Shown: positions 1 to 11,083 of the stretch, in pieces
Layout: each line of letters starts with the position of its first letter
Position numbering within the stretch: the stretch's first letter is position 1
Origin: Lotus japonicus
Lineage: Eukaryota > Streptophyta > Magnoliopsida > Fabales > Fabaceae
Direction: 5' to 3'
DNA: 64,000 bases
Assembly: GCF_012489685.1 (NCBI RefSeq)
Contig: NC_080041.1
Span: 24,107,780-24,171,779 of the forward strand
The notes under the pieces: model-generated
Told to the model about the DNA's origin: nothing
What the model saw: the letters and a program-made list of their open reading frames with translations, nothing else
The model's database searches: none
Translations under genes and position numbers: made by a program

Positions 1-154
1 AATGGTATGGTCTCTTTGCTCCTTGGTGACAGGATTTACATACTAAGGGGATCACATTCATTTTTTCTTCGAAAGAAAGCCTTGAAAAGATATCTCCAAT
101 AGCGTCCGTTATAAATAACTCATCCCAAGGACGGAAATCAGATGTCATTTCCAT
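1..154 (-). CDS. FBW2-like F-box protein, N-terminal exon (cut by window edge)
   Basis: Read on the minus strand from ATG at 154 the frame stays open for 51 codons to the window edge. It opens MEMTSDFRPWDELFITDAIG and continues into an F-box core (IFSRLSF, then NVIPLVCKSC). The pattern WDEL, DA.G.IFS.LS and VIP.VCKS is that of plant FBW2-type F-box/LRR proteins, which act as substrate receptors in SCF ubiquitin ligases by binding SKP1/ASK. The start fits that family, where only a few residues precede the WDEL motif. The same frame is open upstream to a TAG near 219, so this ATG is the first usable one. The leucine-rich repeats would lie to the left. Whether the gene is intact cannot be judged from here. 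Confidence 0.72.
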   Translation of the reverse strand, partial: MEMTSDFRPWDELFITDAIGDIFSRLSFEEKMNVIPLVCKSCHQGAKRPYH

Positions 155-244
155 AGAGCCTAAAAAAGAAGATAATTTTGCAATGTCGCGTTTCTTGTTA
201 GGACAAAAGAACTTAATACAGATCTACCCATTATAAGAGTCAAA

Positions 245-1275
245 GAGAAACAACATGTGTCACAATGGATGACCACAAGACTTAAAAGATTCACATTTCT
301 GAAAATGGTGTTTCTTTTATCTAGGTTGAGAATGAGACATTCAATTAAACATGAAATATATAAGACATGATCAAATTCAAGATTTGATATTGGAAGTAAA
401 AAAATGCTAGATCATTCATATAAAACAAAGCTCTTGAAGCTTGGGAGAATGAAAAAACACACATGCATTCCAAGTCATTGACATATGGATCCAACATTCC
501 AGGTCATTCTAAAAGATAAAAATGGCAGGATTCAAAACAAAAAACTAAAATGAAGCTTCAGTTTCAATTTGGAAAACCCATAACACAAAAACATTTCTCC
601 GATTACAAGATCTATTTCCACCTCTTTTCCTAATTTCCTAGAAAACCATTTAGAGCGAAAGACAAAAAACATAAATTATTCACATACAGCCAAAAAGAGT
701 GGAAATTTTCCTCATGTAAAAAAAATTGTGGAAATTTACCTGAGGGAATTTTTGGGGCAGTGCCTAGTGAACCTTCCTGAACCTAAATTGGAGAGAAACA
801 ACATATGTCACATTGAATGATCACCAAACTTAAAATATTCAAAGTTTTGATAGCACACTTTATAACCAACTAAAAAAGGTCTTTCTTTTTAACAAGGTTG
901 AGAAGGGGCCATTTATTTAAATGTGAAATATATATAAGACACGATAAAATTCAGGATTTGAAGCTTGGGAGAATGGAAACACAGATACATTCCAAGCCAT
1001 TGTCATATAAATCCAACAGTCCAAGTCATTTTAAAAAAATGGCAGAATTCAAAACTGAAAACACAACTGAAGTTTCAGTTTCAATTGAAAAACCCATAAC
1101 ACAAAAACATTTCTCCGACTACTTGACCAATTTTCCCCCTTTCTTAATTTCCTAGAAAACCAGATAGAATAAAAGACAAAAAAACATAAATTACTCACAC
1201 ACAGCAAAAAGCAGTGGAAATTTACCAAAGGAAATTTTCGCGGCGGTGCCTGTGAACCGTCCTGGATCTGAATTA
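245..1275. repeat. Tandem duplication upstream of the F-box gene (about 500 bp, two copies)
   Basis: Two diverged direct copies lie head to tail, roughly 245-785 and 786-1275. Shared landmarks in the same order are gagaaacaacat, the acttgggagaatg block, the stretch around aacccataacacaaaaacat, and tggaaatttacc followed by agtgcct or ggtgcct. The block lies in the leader or promoter region of the F-box gene, so one copy is probably a duplicated leader or intron segment. No convincing coding frame runs through it. Confidence 0.7.
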
Positions 1276-1924
1276 TGAAAGCATTCACCGGGTAATCTGC
1301 AACATGCACCAAGAGAAAGATGAGAGAAATAAGTGACAAAAAATGGTGAAAAAAACTAAAAGAATAAAGATCTCAATCAACCAATACACACTTACCCAAA
1401 GCGTCAAATGAAATCACCAAAAAGAAGAACAAAAGTGCATGTGTATGTATATGTATGAAGGAAGATAACTAAAGAGTAGAGAGTACAAAAGCCTAGAAGA
1501 CTAAATGGACAATGATGTTGTATCTAAGTTGCAAGAAAAATGTTACTGTGAAGTTGAAAGGAGGTAAGATATATGTATATATAGTGAAAAAAAAGGTAAT
1601 AGTATGAGGGAATCCGGAAAAGAAAATGTTGACTTTCCTGCCACACAGGAAATGTAAAAGTTGTCTTGACCAAAAATATTCATATTAAGAAAAAATAAAT
1701 GATATAAAATTTAAAATATATTCATTATCTAGTATAATACTTATATACATCATAAAACTTAGTTTAATGTTGTAAAACCATTGACTATAAAACCTTGAAA
1801 ATATTTATTAAAAATATAATATTAATATTAATATTATTAATGTGTAAAATATAATTAATGTTTATTGAAATATAAATTTCATCTATTGAGAGAATTTTAT
1901 TTAAGTATGTACCAACTAATATTG
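1276..1924. other. AT-rich intergenic DNA
   Basis: Apart from the possible TATA box at 1575-1584 no gene, tRNA or recognisable transposon end is seen in this stretch. Confidence 0.5.
1575..1584 (-). promoter_or_regulatory. Possible TATA box of the F-box gene
   Basis: On the minus strand the sequence reads CTATATATAC, the only good TATA element between the F-box start codon and the AT-rich relic DNA. It lies about 1.4 kb upstream of the ATG, so use of it would require a long or intron-bearing 5' leader. Tentative. Confidence 0.25.
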
Positions 1925-2490
1925 TAAAGCATTGACTAATAATCGTCTGACATTCATTTCACATTTGGTCAAACTACATTATAAATGCTAGTATTTAATG
2001 TCAAAAAGCATTAATAATTCTTTAATATTATTAATATATTAACTACTAAATATTGATTTATAATAATATTTCTATACATAATTAGGATTTTTTATTTTTT
2101 ACTATTATATAACTTAAATATTTTGAATTTAAATTAGCGACATTTTTCCTAATGTAAGTTTTTAAGTGAGTGTTCCATTTTATGCTCTTGTGATTTACCG
2201 TTTTCACGGAATCAAAGAGTATCATTCAAGGAGAATTATGTCTTGTTCCATTTCATTTCAAAATTTCAATAAAGTGTTAAAGTTAGTAACTTTGGTCCCA
2301 TAGAAAAGAGATTGGCAAATTAGTATTTGGTTCATTAAAAAGTTTGTCGTGTTGGTCTACTAGTCATTCTCTGTCATCAAATGTGCTTACTTGGATGTTA
2401 ATGTGCTTATGTGAAGGTTAATGGGTCAAGTATGAATTCAACACAGGCAAGTTAACGAGGATATGAACTTAAATCTATATATATATATAT
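1925..2490 (+). repeat. Copy A of a dispersed/tandem AT-rich repeat of about 560 bp
   Basis: The block holds landmarks that recur in the same order at 13865-14246 plus 27726-27947, at 38954-39470 and at 39477-39790: attcatttcacatt, tagtatttaatgt, aaaagcattaat, ttaatattattaatatat, aaggagaattatgt, tcattctctg and caaatgtgcttac. There is no coding frame. It resembles a decayed tandem repeat or non-coding transposon interior. Confidence 0.65.
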
Positions 2491-2764
2491 ATATGAAAAT
2501 AAGGTTTTCTTCTAGAAACCTATGACATATGGCACCTCCAAAGTTATCCATTTTCCCTCCAAGAAAAAAGACCAATCTACTTTTTTGACACAACATTCAC
2601 TCATAACTCACCTTAATTATTGTGGTCTAATTTAATTACATTTTAATTTTCAGTTTTCTTTTATAACCATAATTTTGAAAACATTGCAAAAATAATGCCT
2701 AACACTCATTGAATTAAATAATACGAAAATATAGATTTGAAAATAATAATTGCATAATTTTTTA

Positions 2765-3375
2765 AAATGTTAAATAAATAATGAAAAATTATACATTTAA
2801 CAATTATATGAAATTAAGAAGTTGAACATTTTAATTGAATAATGTCTTAAAAAAACTGATATTAACGAAAAAATAACATGAAATCCAGATTTTTTTTTAC
2901 AAATATTACCAAAAAAACAAAAATATTAAAATAATAATTCATTAATTTAAAAAATAAACATATATTAATGAAAAAAATAATGACATTCATATGTCGTTTC
3001 TTTTTATATATTAAAATACAACTATATTAAAAAAAAGTCATTCAAATTAAAAAAAATATATTTCTATTTTAAACAACCATTAAAACAATCATTATTAGGT
3101 TTCTCCATACTCATTATTAAGTTTCTACAATCACTACATAAATTTCAAATTTTTTTCTATTTTAAACAACCATTAATGCACGTTAAAAAAAACGTTAATG
3201 CTAAAATTGATTGAATAGCTTTTAAAAATAATAATTGAATATTGTAATAAAATATTAAATAAATAATGAAAAGATATAAATTATACATTTAAAAATTATA
3301 TGAAATTAAGGATTTGAACATTATACTTGAATAATGTTTTAAAAAAAACCCGATATTAAAGAAATTGACATGATC
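2765..3375 (+). repeat. Direct repeat of about 130 bp, copies near 2765-2890 and 3245-3375
   Basis: Both copies share aatattaaataaataatgaaa, then tatacattta, attatatgaaattaag, gaacatt, gaataatgt and gatatta, in that order. The pair lies just upstream of the OB-fold pseudogene and may belong to the same decayed element. No ORF of interest is present. Confidence 0.6.
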
Positions 3376-3513
3376 CTCCTGGATGCTAAGGTTTAAATTT
3401 ATAAACAAATTCATGCCCTTGCATTTTTCAAGATATGAGCATGTTGATCTGTTTTCAAAACAAAATAATATTTCATTCATTTTTTTTTTTAACGAAAATC
3501 CAACAATTTCCAG

Positions 3514-4020
3514 GGTGACAAGATTCAGGCTACAGTGTGGAGTAGCCACGTTGTAAAATTTGAGTTAGCCTTAAAAGAGGGGTTGTGCAATGAAATTGTC
3601 ATTCTCAGCGTCGCTATCAATAATTACAAATACATACCTTGCACTCATCCATGCAGGTTGTATTTCAAGTTGCAAACTAAAGTGAAACCTATAGAAACTC
3701 AAAAAATTCTCTATTATGGGTTTAGCTTGGCACCATATGGTTCAATATTTGAAAATCTTAAAGAAGACGAGGAATTGATCGGTATGTGTAAAAAGTATTT
3801 GTATTTTTTAAATAAATATAGAGATCATCACTTTTGATATTTTGATGCAGACGCCATAGGTGTTGTCGTAGCCAAATGACAACTATCGGACTTCAAGAAA
3901 GAAGATACTACAGTCAACAATGGGAAGATTTTGCTCAACAATTTTTACAATATGTTGCTGAAGGACACGATGGTCCAGTGGTTCTTATTCTGCAGTTGGC
4001 TAAAATGAAAATGTACAAAG
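3514..4020 (+). pseudogene. RPA1/RFA1-like OB-fold protein pseudogene (Helitron-associated type)
   Basis: After a splice acceptor (ttccag at 3508-3513) the frame reads GDKIQATVWSSHVVKFELAL, then RLYFKLQTKV and LAPYGSIFENLKEDEELI, ending at a GTATGT donor at 3782. A second exon begins after gatgcag at 3851 (DAIGVVVAK) and contains WEDFAQQFLQYV and GPVVLILQLAKMKMYKG before a GT donor at 4021. This is the layout of two OB folds of replication protein A large-subunit-like (RFA1, DUF223) proteins, which bind single-stranded DNA and are often carried by plant Helitrons. A TGA follows the first residues of exon 2 and the WEDF part is in another frame, so the gene is dead. Degenerate exon-like pieces may continue to about 4260. 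Confidence 0.7.
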
Positions 4021-4465
4021 GTACTGACATATATTACCAAAAAATTCGTATTTTATTTATTAGTAAATACTTGGGTGTGTAGGATTATATCTTCCGAGGT
4101 GAGTCTTCAGCCATTGACAATTATATGTTGCTATATCTAGAGCAAAAAACAAACAAGGGCTACGGATCCTAATAGAAAATCATGATGATCTACCTTCTGA
4201 CAAACCAATTAATGTTGTGTTCGAGAACGTATTTTCAAATATAACTCTATAAGGTATGGTTTATAGAGTACTATAGATTCATTTTCATTCGGTATTATAA
4301 ACAATTTATGTGTCTGTTAATTCTAACATGTAAAATATTTTTGGCTGTTTAAGTGGTTTGTATATTATATTTTTTTCATGCATCATCTGAGTTTAATAGG
4401 CTCAGGGAAGGAAGAACAACCGTAAGTATATAACGTACATGATTCTTTGTATTATAGTCATATAG

Positions 4466-4614
4466 TTTTTTTTTTATAGGCAAATGTTAGTGGTTAGTTG
4501 TTAGTAAGTTAGAAAATCCCTTCAAATTTCCCTTCCAGGATTCGAACCCTGGACCTTCCCCTCCCCAACCCTAATGTCCTCTAACTCTTACCACTTGAGC
4601 TAACTCTCGGGGAC
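4466..4614 (-). mobile_element. tRNA-derived SINE with 15-bp target-site duplication
   Basis: On the minus strand the element starts GTCCCCGAGAG, has an RNA polymerase III A box (TTAGCTCAAGTGG) and B box (GGTTCGAATCC), and ends in an A-rich tail (gcctataaaaaaaaaa). It is flanked by attatagtcatatag (4451-4465) and attataggcatatag (4615-4629), a 15-bp TSD with one mismatch. The length of about 149 bp and the box spacing fit plant tRNA-derived SINEs, mobilised by LINE proteins. It sits inside or beside the OB-fold pseudogene. Confidence 0.85.
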
Positions 4615-5051
4615 ATTATAGGCATATAGTATTCTATGAAAATAGTATTAATTGTTCTTTTTACTAAATAAATATTACAAAATTCACTTAATTATATTGG
4701 ATGTGAATTTATGCAGGCCAAGAAAGCATGCGCGAAGCAACAAGAGATTTGTGTCAGAAGATTCTGGATCGGTGTCTTATGTGCAGTTCATGTTTTACAC
4801 CGCAATTCCGCTCCTTGCTGTTCTTTATGAATGAAGACCATTTGTTAATATTTTTTATTATTACACAATAATCTAACCATTTGTTTCATCAGCCTTTCAA
4901 TTTCCACTTCAAGACTTTAGACATTACGCTCGAGTACATTTATGTATGCATGTTTACAATATCTATCATTCAGATTGGGTGCTTTTATTGAAGGAAAACA
5001 AATTGAAAATAAGGACTTATTGAACTAAAAATAAAGAAATAGAAAGATCAC

Positions 5052-5162
5052 CTGTTTTACTGCTCTTGAACTTGCACCAGAAACTCAATTCTTGATCATC
5101 CTTTTCTGCCTCCTATCAACAGTCTTTTCCACCATGTCCTCAAGAGCCATCATTTTCCTTCC
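5052..5162 (-). pseudogene. bZIP (ABI5/AREB-like) basic-region exon relic
   Basis: On the minus strand the frame reads GRKMMALEDMVEKTVDRRQK and continues RMIKN, stop, VSGASSRAVKQ. The VEK.V.RRQ.RMIKN string followed by A.SRA.KQ is the hallmark of the DNA-binding basic region of group A bZIP factors (ABI5, AREB/ABF), which act in abscisic acid signalling. The piece ends CAG followed by GTGATC, matching the exon-intron border that family has just after the basic region. An in-frame TGA inside the basic region and the missing rest of the gene mark it as a dead scrap, probably captured or left by an old duplication. Confidence 0.7.
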
Positions 5163-5743
5163 ATGTTTCTGTATATTAGACACATCATAGGTGGAGGAAG
5201 TGCAACTTGGTTAAAAGCATCAAAAAATCTTGAGCGAAGCACAGCCATTCAACAAGCTGCTTAAGGCTGTTCATATTTTATAAGCACAAAATGAATGAAA
5301 TAAAGAAAACGCATGGAAGTAAGAAGCATGAAGAAATTAAGAAGACAAATTGAAGTGTTTGAGAAAAAGAGATGGACATGGCGTAACCATTCTCTCTTTT
5401 TTCCAAGTCTTTTGGGTCTCACCAAATATAAACCAAGCAATACATTTTTTTTGGGTAAGCAAAATTGTATTGAAACAAAACCAGTTCCAAGCTAGAGAAT
5501 CCATGGAAGAAAGAAATGGTGCAGGTTTAGGGCTGATGAATTTTACGATTGAGAGAAACATAGGATAAAAAATGTCGATTCTGAAAAATGCTGATGGAAG
5601 ATAAAAGGATGAGCTTTTTGGGGCCATTTTGTAATGTGAGAGAGAAATCATAATGAAAAAACAAAAATGTTCAGATAAAATAAAATACATTTTTTTTGAA
5701 AGGAAAAAAGAACACTAAAACAGGGACGGAGGTTGTTGAACAA
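5163..5743. other. No gene seen; possible LINE tail stub near 5450-5500
   Basis: Short overlapping ORFs occur but none has a recognisable domain. On the minus strand 5450-5500 reads a run ending gcttacccaaaaaaaa, which looks like the 3' end of a LINE with its A tail. No target-site duplication could be assigned. Confidence 0.35.
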
Positions 5744-5797
5744 CCATAGACTAGATATTTTTTTGGTTACAAGAGGAAAATTCCATAGACTAGATAT
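5744..5797 (-). mobile_element. Micro-retroposon stub, 24 bp insert with 15-bp TSD
   Basis: ccatagactagatat occurs at 5744-5758 and again at 5783-5797. Between them lie 24 bp that on the minus strand end taaccaaaaaa. A short A-tailed insert between long direct repeats is what target-primed reverse transcription leaves when it stops almost at once. Confidence 0.6.
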
Positions 5798-6039
5798 AAT
5801 TGAATTGAATTGTCTTTTTTTTTTTTTTAAGAAATTTGGTGGTCAATGAGTCAATCTATCTAAGATTTAAGAATTTAATTTCAAAAAAACATTTGGCAGT
5901 TTTAATATTATATCTTCTACCTTTCGAAATAAAATTATCTCTCTCTTATTTATTTAACAAAAAAAAAGTTATTCCTCTTATATTTTATTTCACAACTTTA
6001 TAGTTTACAATTCAAATGAATTAAAAACAGATTTTGACA

Positions 6040-6210
6040 CGTTGAGTGAATTTAAGTATTTTAAAAAATTCTTAATTTCTTTCATAATTAATTAACTAAA
6101 AATTTAGGTTAATTAATACAAAATATTCACTATTAAGAATATATATTTAAAACATTTGTTAAAAATATATTTACTAAAAAGATAAAAAAACATTATAAGT
6201 ATGGTTAAAT
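6040..6210 (+). repeat. AT-rich repeat, second copy at 7830-8000
   Basis: The block gtgaat, ttaagta, aaaaattta(g/t)g, ttaatac, tattaagaa, atttactaaaaagata recurs in the same order at 7830-8000, immediately left of the Helitron start at 8005. It is non-coding and its family was not identified. Confidence 0.5.
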
Positions 6211-6567
6211 GGTTAAGTATGTATGCCAAAATTTAAGTAAAGAAATACTTTCAGTTTGGTTTGGATCGGTTCGATTTTGAACATGGGAAGAAAATATCGA
6301 TTTTTACGGTTTTCAGTTTTTTGGTTTTGATTTTTTGGACCGGTTTGAGCGATTTTAATTGGTTTGGTTCCGTTATGAACATCCCTATTTCATGATCCTA
6401 TTATTTACTCATTCTTCTATTGTCGATTCACAATTATATATTGTTCACCCCTTTTTTAAATCATGAATGGGAAAAACAGAAAACCTTCCATTTATCTTCT
6501 TGGATTGATAAAATGGATTTTTACTCCATCGTCCCTGGTAGTCGGTTGTTACCAAAGGTATGATCAA
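6211..6567. other. AT-rich stretch with a GGTTTGGTT-type repeat fragment
   Basis: 6240-6390 is a low-complexity run rich in ggtttgg and cggttt, of the kind found at ends of old DNA transposons. No terminal inverted repeats or TSD were found, so no class is assigned. Confidence 0.3.
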
Positions 6568-6614
6568 AGAGACAAAGACAACTTTTCAAAAAAAAAAAAA
6601 AGAGCCAAAGACAA
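6568..6614 (+). mobile_element. Micro-retroposon stub, cttttc plus A tail, 14-bp TSD
   Basis: agagacaaagacaa (6568-6581) and agagccaaagacaa (6601-6614) flank a 19-bp insert made of cttttc and 13 A residues. There is one mismatch between the duplicates. Confidence 0.5.
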
Positions 6615-6785
6615 AAAAGGGGAACGGGTTCAAACTTAAAAGTAATAGTCACGTGAGACTTTATTCAAAAATAAGAGAAGTCTTTGGATCTAAATAATTT
6701 TGGTAAATTATCTATTATTTTGGTTTATTTAATCTGGTGATTTATTCCTATGATTTGATTTGCGTTTTATTAGAAGTGGGGTTTC

Positions 6786-7703
6786 ATTTTTTTGTTTTTT
6801 TTGAAAAGGAAATATATAGATAAAAGAAATACTTGGGAACAAACTCTCCCAAATGAGTTGAAGTCCAAGCAAAGCAACAATAGCAAAAGAAAAAAAACAA
6901 CAGTAGAGAAACTAGACAAGGGCTAGAAAAGAAAGAGCAAACAATAAAATAGGGAAAAGACGATAAAAATGCAGCAGCAACAGCAGCAAGGACCATCTTG
7001 ATCTCACCAAGGGCAGCAAGACCAGCATGCATCATCATCCAGATCGTCAACCAGCAATGCAGCATTAGAGAACATAAATAATTGAAGAGACCACCCTCAA
7101 AACTAGCTAGCAACCAACGAGGCCCTCTCAACAGCAAGCTGCTCTTTCACCTCCAAAGCATAGCTAAGCCTCCTGCTGCTCCACATACATCGCCTTCATT
7201 GCATCCTTAGTCATAAGATGCGAAGCAGGACCCATATTTGAGCACCGAGAGCCCCCAAACTACCCAGGCAAAGAACATCCCCTAAGCTATTAACGAAGGC
7301 TTTCACATACCCAAATAGTATCAGTTCTAGTGCAACCTTTTTTGGCTAAGAAATCAGCAATTCCATTTGTTTCCCGAAAATTATGCTTCACTTCCAAGCA
7401 AGATACCACCTTCATGAGATAATCTATCTCGTTTAATATATTTACCCATTTCCAAGGCCTATTTCGGTGTGAATTGACCCATCCGACAGCAACAGTCGAA
7501 TCGCTTTCAATGATAAGATCCCTGAAGTGGAATTGGTTGCAGAAAATGAGTGCTTTCCAAATCGCTTTTAACTCAGCTTCAGCTGCCCCTCCATGACCCA
7601 AATTGATGGAGAAGAATCCCAGAATCTTTCTATCTGAATTTCGGAGGACACCACCTATGCCGCAACGAATTGATTTCTCTTTGAAATTAAATTTTTGAAT
7701 CAA
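6786..7703 (-). pseudogene. L1-type LINE 3' fragment with RNase H domain
   Basis: On the minus strand 7703-7290 encodes 137 residues with GIGGVLRNSDRKILGFF, AEAELKAIWKAL, LIIESDS and GIADFLAKKG. These are the conserved blocks of the RNase H (RVT_3) domain found at the end of plant L1 ORF2 proteins, including an acidic residue in AEAE and the ESDS motif. The frame is cut at its 5' side near 7703, where AT-rich DNA starts. Downstream on the minus strand a 3' UTR of about 500 bp runs to a T-rich tract (plus strand) at 6786-6802, the A tail. Reverse transcriptase is missing. It is a dead 5'-truncated insertion; no TSD could be assigned. Confidence 0.75.
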
Positions 7704-8187
7704 AATATATATTATTATTATTATTTATATTGTTATTATAAATAGAAATATTGATATTAAAAATGATCAATTGAATATTAATAATTAAACATGTATTAAA
7801 AAATTAAAAATACTGATTTAATGTATATACAATTTTTTTAGTGAATCTAAGTCTTATAAGTTAAAAAATTTGAATTTTTTTATATTTAAATAAGTAAAAA
7901 TTTATGGTAGATTAATACACAATTATCAATATTAAGAACATATAGTTGAAACAATTATTAAGATATATTTACTAAAAAGATACAAAATATAATATTACAC
8001 GAAATCTATATATATTAGAAAAGAACAACTTCTTGCATGACGTGTCGCTCTCACAGGCCAAGTTAGTGACGTGTCGCTCTCAGATTAATTCTCACATAAT
8101 ATTTTACTTGTAAGCTCTTTCTCCTTGGCCCCACTTGCCACATGTGCCCTGATTTTTACTTACCTTATTTCTCCTTAATAAAAAAAT

Positions 8188-9245
8188 ACATTTTTAAATT
8201 TTAGATTTGATTAGGATTTAGGTTTTTTATTTCTTGATTTTATCTTAATTTATTTTTGATTTATTTTTAGAGTATTAATTAATTTTTATGGTATTTTTAT
8301 TGAATTTTCAGATTTTTAATTAATTCCGGATTTTATGAGTTTTTATTGTGATTAGCTTGATTTTGATAGTTTTTATCTATTTTTATTTAGTACATTTTTA
8401 AATTTTAGATTTGATTAGGGTTTATGTTGTTTATTTTTGTATTTTATCTTAATTTATATTATTATTTATTTTTAGAGTATTAATTATTTTTTATGGTATT
8501 TTTATTGAATTTTCGGATTTTTAATTAATTTCGGATTTTATGAGTTTTTATTGTGATTTGCTAGATTTTGATAGTTTTTATCTATATTTATTTAGAACAT
8601 TTTTAAATTTTATATATATTAGAAAAGAACAACTTCTAGCATGACGTGTCGCTCTCACATGTCAAGTTAGTGACATGTCGCTCCCAGATTAATTCTCACC
8701 TAATATTTTACATGTAAGCTCTTTCTCCTTGGCCCCACTTGCCACATGTGCCCTGATTTTTCCTTACCTTATTTCTCCTTAATAAAAAAATACATTTTTA
8801 AATTTATATTTGATTAGGATTTAGGTTTTTTATTTCTTGATTTTATCTTAATTTATTTTTTATTTATTTTTAGAGTATTAATTAATTTTTATGGTATTTT
8901 TATTGAATTTTCGGATTTTTAATTAATTCCGGATTTTATGAGTTTTTATTGTGATTTGCTAAATTTTGATAGTTTTTATCTATTTTTATTTAGTACATTT
9001 TTAAATTTTAGATTTGATTAGGATTTATGTTGTTTATTTCTGTATTTTATCTTAATTTATATTATTATTTCTTTTTTTTATGGTATTTTTATTGAATTTT
9101 CGGATTTTTAATTAATTCCTGATTTTATGAGTTTTTATTGTGATTTGCTAGATTTTGATAGTTTTTATCTATATTTATTTGGTACATTTTTTAATTTTAG
9201 ATTTGATTAGGATTTATGTTGTTTATTTCATGATTTTATCTTAAT
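8188..9245 (+). repeat. Minisatellite of about 205 bp inside duplicated Helitron heads
   Basis: Units starting acatttttaaatttt begin at 8188, 8392, 8793, 8995 and 9184 (last partial), with lengths near 204, 205, 202 and 189 bp. Each holds tttgattagg, agagtattaat, tttttattgaatttt, cggattttatgagtttttat and gatagtttttatct. The run is interrupted at about 8611 by a second copy of the Helitron 5' head (attagaaaagaacaacttct), so head plus two units is itself duplicated (period about 605 bp). Confidence 0.8.
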
Positions 9246-9296
9246 ATAAAATATGTGATAAGTGATTTAAATCAATAATACATCCCATCAGCAAAA

Positions 9297-11083
9297 ATCC
9301 TCTTAAAACCCTGCCTACCTCCACTATCTCCTCCATGGAATTCATCTCCTCGATGCAATTTTCATCTCATCTCTCCACTGAACTGAACCACCCCCACAAA
9401 ATCGTCTCATCTCTCAACGGAACCACTTTGCCATCGACTTGCAATCGCATCCCTCCGATTTGCTGCCTTGGACTGATTGGGAAGGTTGCAGGTGGAGGTT
9501 TAAAATTATTTTCTTCCTTTGCTTGCATAATATGTTATGGTTTTTTTCAATTTTATTTTACTTTACCTTTAACTTTCATTCACTCATGTTTGACTTCAAG
9601 GTCAATTTCGTTCATCACTTGCCATGCTAATTTCAAATTCTTTTCTTCAGGTTTTTTTTTATAGATATTCCACCAAAAGAGATTCTTTGGAAGCCATGGA
9701 TGGTGAGTCCATTTTATATTCTATATGGAATTTTGCAATATTTTGATTTGTTTTTTATGTTTTTTGATTTTCCTTTGTATGTGATTCTACAGGAAATATT
9801 TTATTCTATTTTAGAGTATAAATCAATTAGGATTTAGGTTGTTTATTTTTATCTTAAATTAATTAATACTCTAAAAAAAATCCGAATTTTTATCGTATTT
9901 TTATTAAATATTTTTTAAAGATTTTGTTTTGTTTTTATTGTCAATTTGTTAGATAGCCTCTCTTATGTTGTGCTATTTTATCTTGAAACCTGAATTTTAA
10001 AAGATTTTCCCTAATAATCTAAGATTTAAATAAATTATATTTTGAAAGAAGATTTACTACTACTCTTTACTAAATTTATAATGATGGCTTCGACGCCCCT
10101 CTTTGTCACGTTCCATGACTCAATTGGAGAGTTGGCCGGAAAAAGTGGTGAGCATTCTCCCTTTTCCTCTTCAAATTCCTTCTTTGCATAGTTTTGTTTA
10201 TGTCTAATCTTATTTTGACTCGGGTTATAGGTGATGGTTCCGCCAATCTACCTACGCGTGTTGCTCCAAAATCAGTTTCTTGATATAATATTGTAGGTTG
10301 AAATGATTTTCTTGATCTAAGACATATTATGATTTGTTTTCTCAGACTATGCTAAGGAATGAAGAATGCAGGAGATTTCAAAAAAAAATTAGAGAAGAAT
10401 TGTTGAAGTACATTAAAGGCTCGAGATAGAGTTTGGGAAGGAAAAGCATGTGGCTTAATGCTTTTAATTTCTGAGGTAGGAGAATGAATCCTTTTAGTTA
10501 AAAGTTCTTTATGTCTAGCATTTGATTCATAAGATTAATGTGTTGGTTTGAAGCTACTTATGTGTCTGTTTTTAATTTTATTCTTTATGTGTTTTGGTTG
10601 GTTCAATTAGGCTAATTTGAATCAAATGCCTTAAAGAAATCAAAGCACTACTTGAAATAAGGTATGAGAAGCTAGAAGAAGGAAATGAGTTGTAGGCAGG
10701 AGAATAGAGAGACAGAGAGAGAGAGGAGGGTGATTGCACACAAAGAATGCTAATGAAGTGGATATGTTACTTTCAAACAAAAGCTATATTGAATAAGATT
10801 TGAAAAATAATTTAAAGAAATTTTAAAATTATTTTCCAAGAACTCCTATGCCATTTTGTTATAGCCTTGCTAAACTATTCAACTAGGTTCTCTAATGCTT
10901 TGTTTGATATGGTAGTGAAAGAGAAGAGAGAAATAGAGGAGAGAGAGATAAGAGTTAGTGTGTTTGATTGGCAAGGGATGAGAGATAAAGGGGCGGATTT
11001 TGTGGGTCCAATGTATTTTTTCAATCTTCTCATTTTGAGTAGACATAGAACAAAGTTTGATCAATTTTTTTAGCTTTCCAATT
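9297..11083 (+). other. Helitron interior with exon-like scraps, no identifiable gene
   Basis: A GC-richer block at 9330-9500 ends in a possible donor (gttgcag, gtggag). 9664-9700 lies between ttatag and gtgagtcc and reads IPPKEILWKPW. 10082-10150 reads MASTPLFVTFHDSIGELAGK before gtgagc. These may be captured host exons, as Helitrons often carry, but none could be matched to a family. The rest is AT-rich and blank. Confidence 0.3.

Noticed and set aside
1049..1339. A 96-codon hydrophobic minus-strand ORF
   Set aside because: It spans part of the leader duplication and is not open in the other copy.
4466..4614. A tRNA gene on the minus strand
   Set aside because: A and B boxes are present, but there is no closed acceptor stem and the unit has an A tail and TSDs, so it is a SINE.
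8005..8640. A terminal-repeat retrotransposon in miniature
   Set aside because: The repeated head has no TG...CA ends, primer-binding site or 5-bp TSD; Helitron termini explain it better.
9335..9664. A 109-codon ORF in the Helitron interior
   Set aside because: It crosses likely splice borders and AT-rich DNA and has no recognisable domain; kept only as an exon-like scrap.
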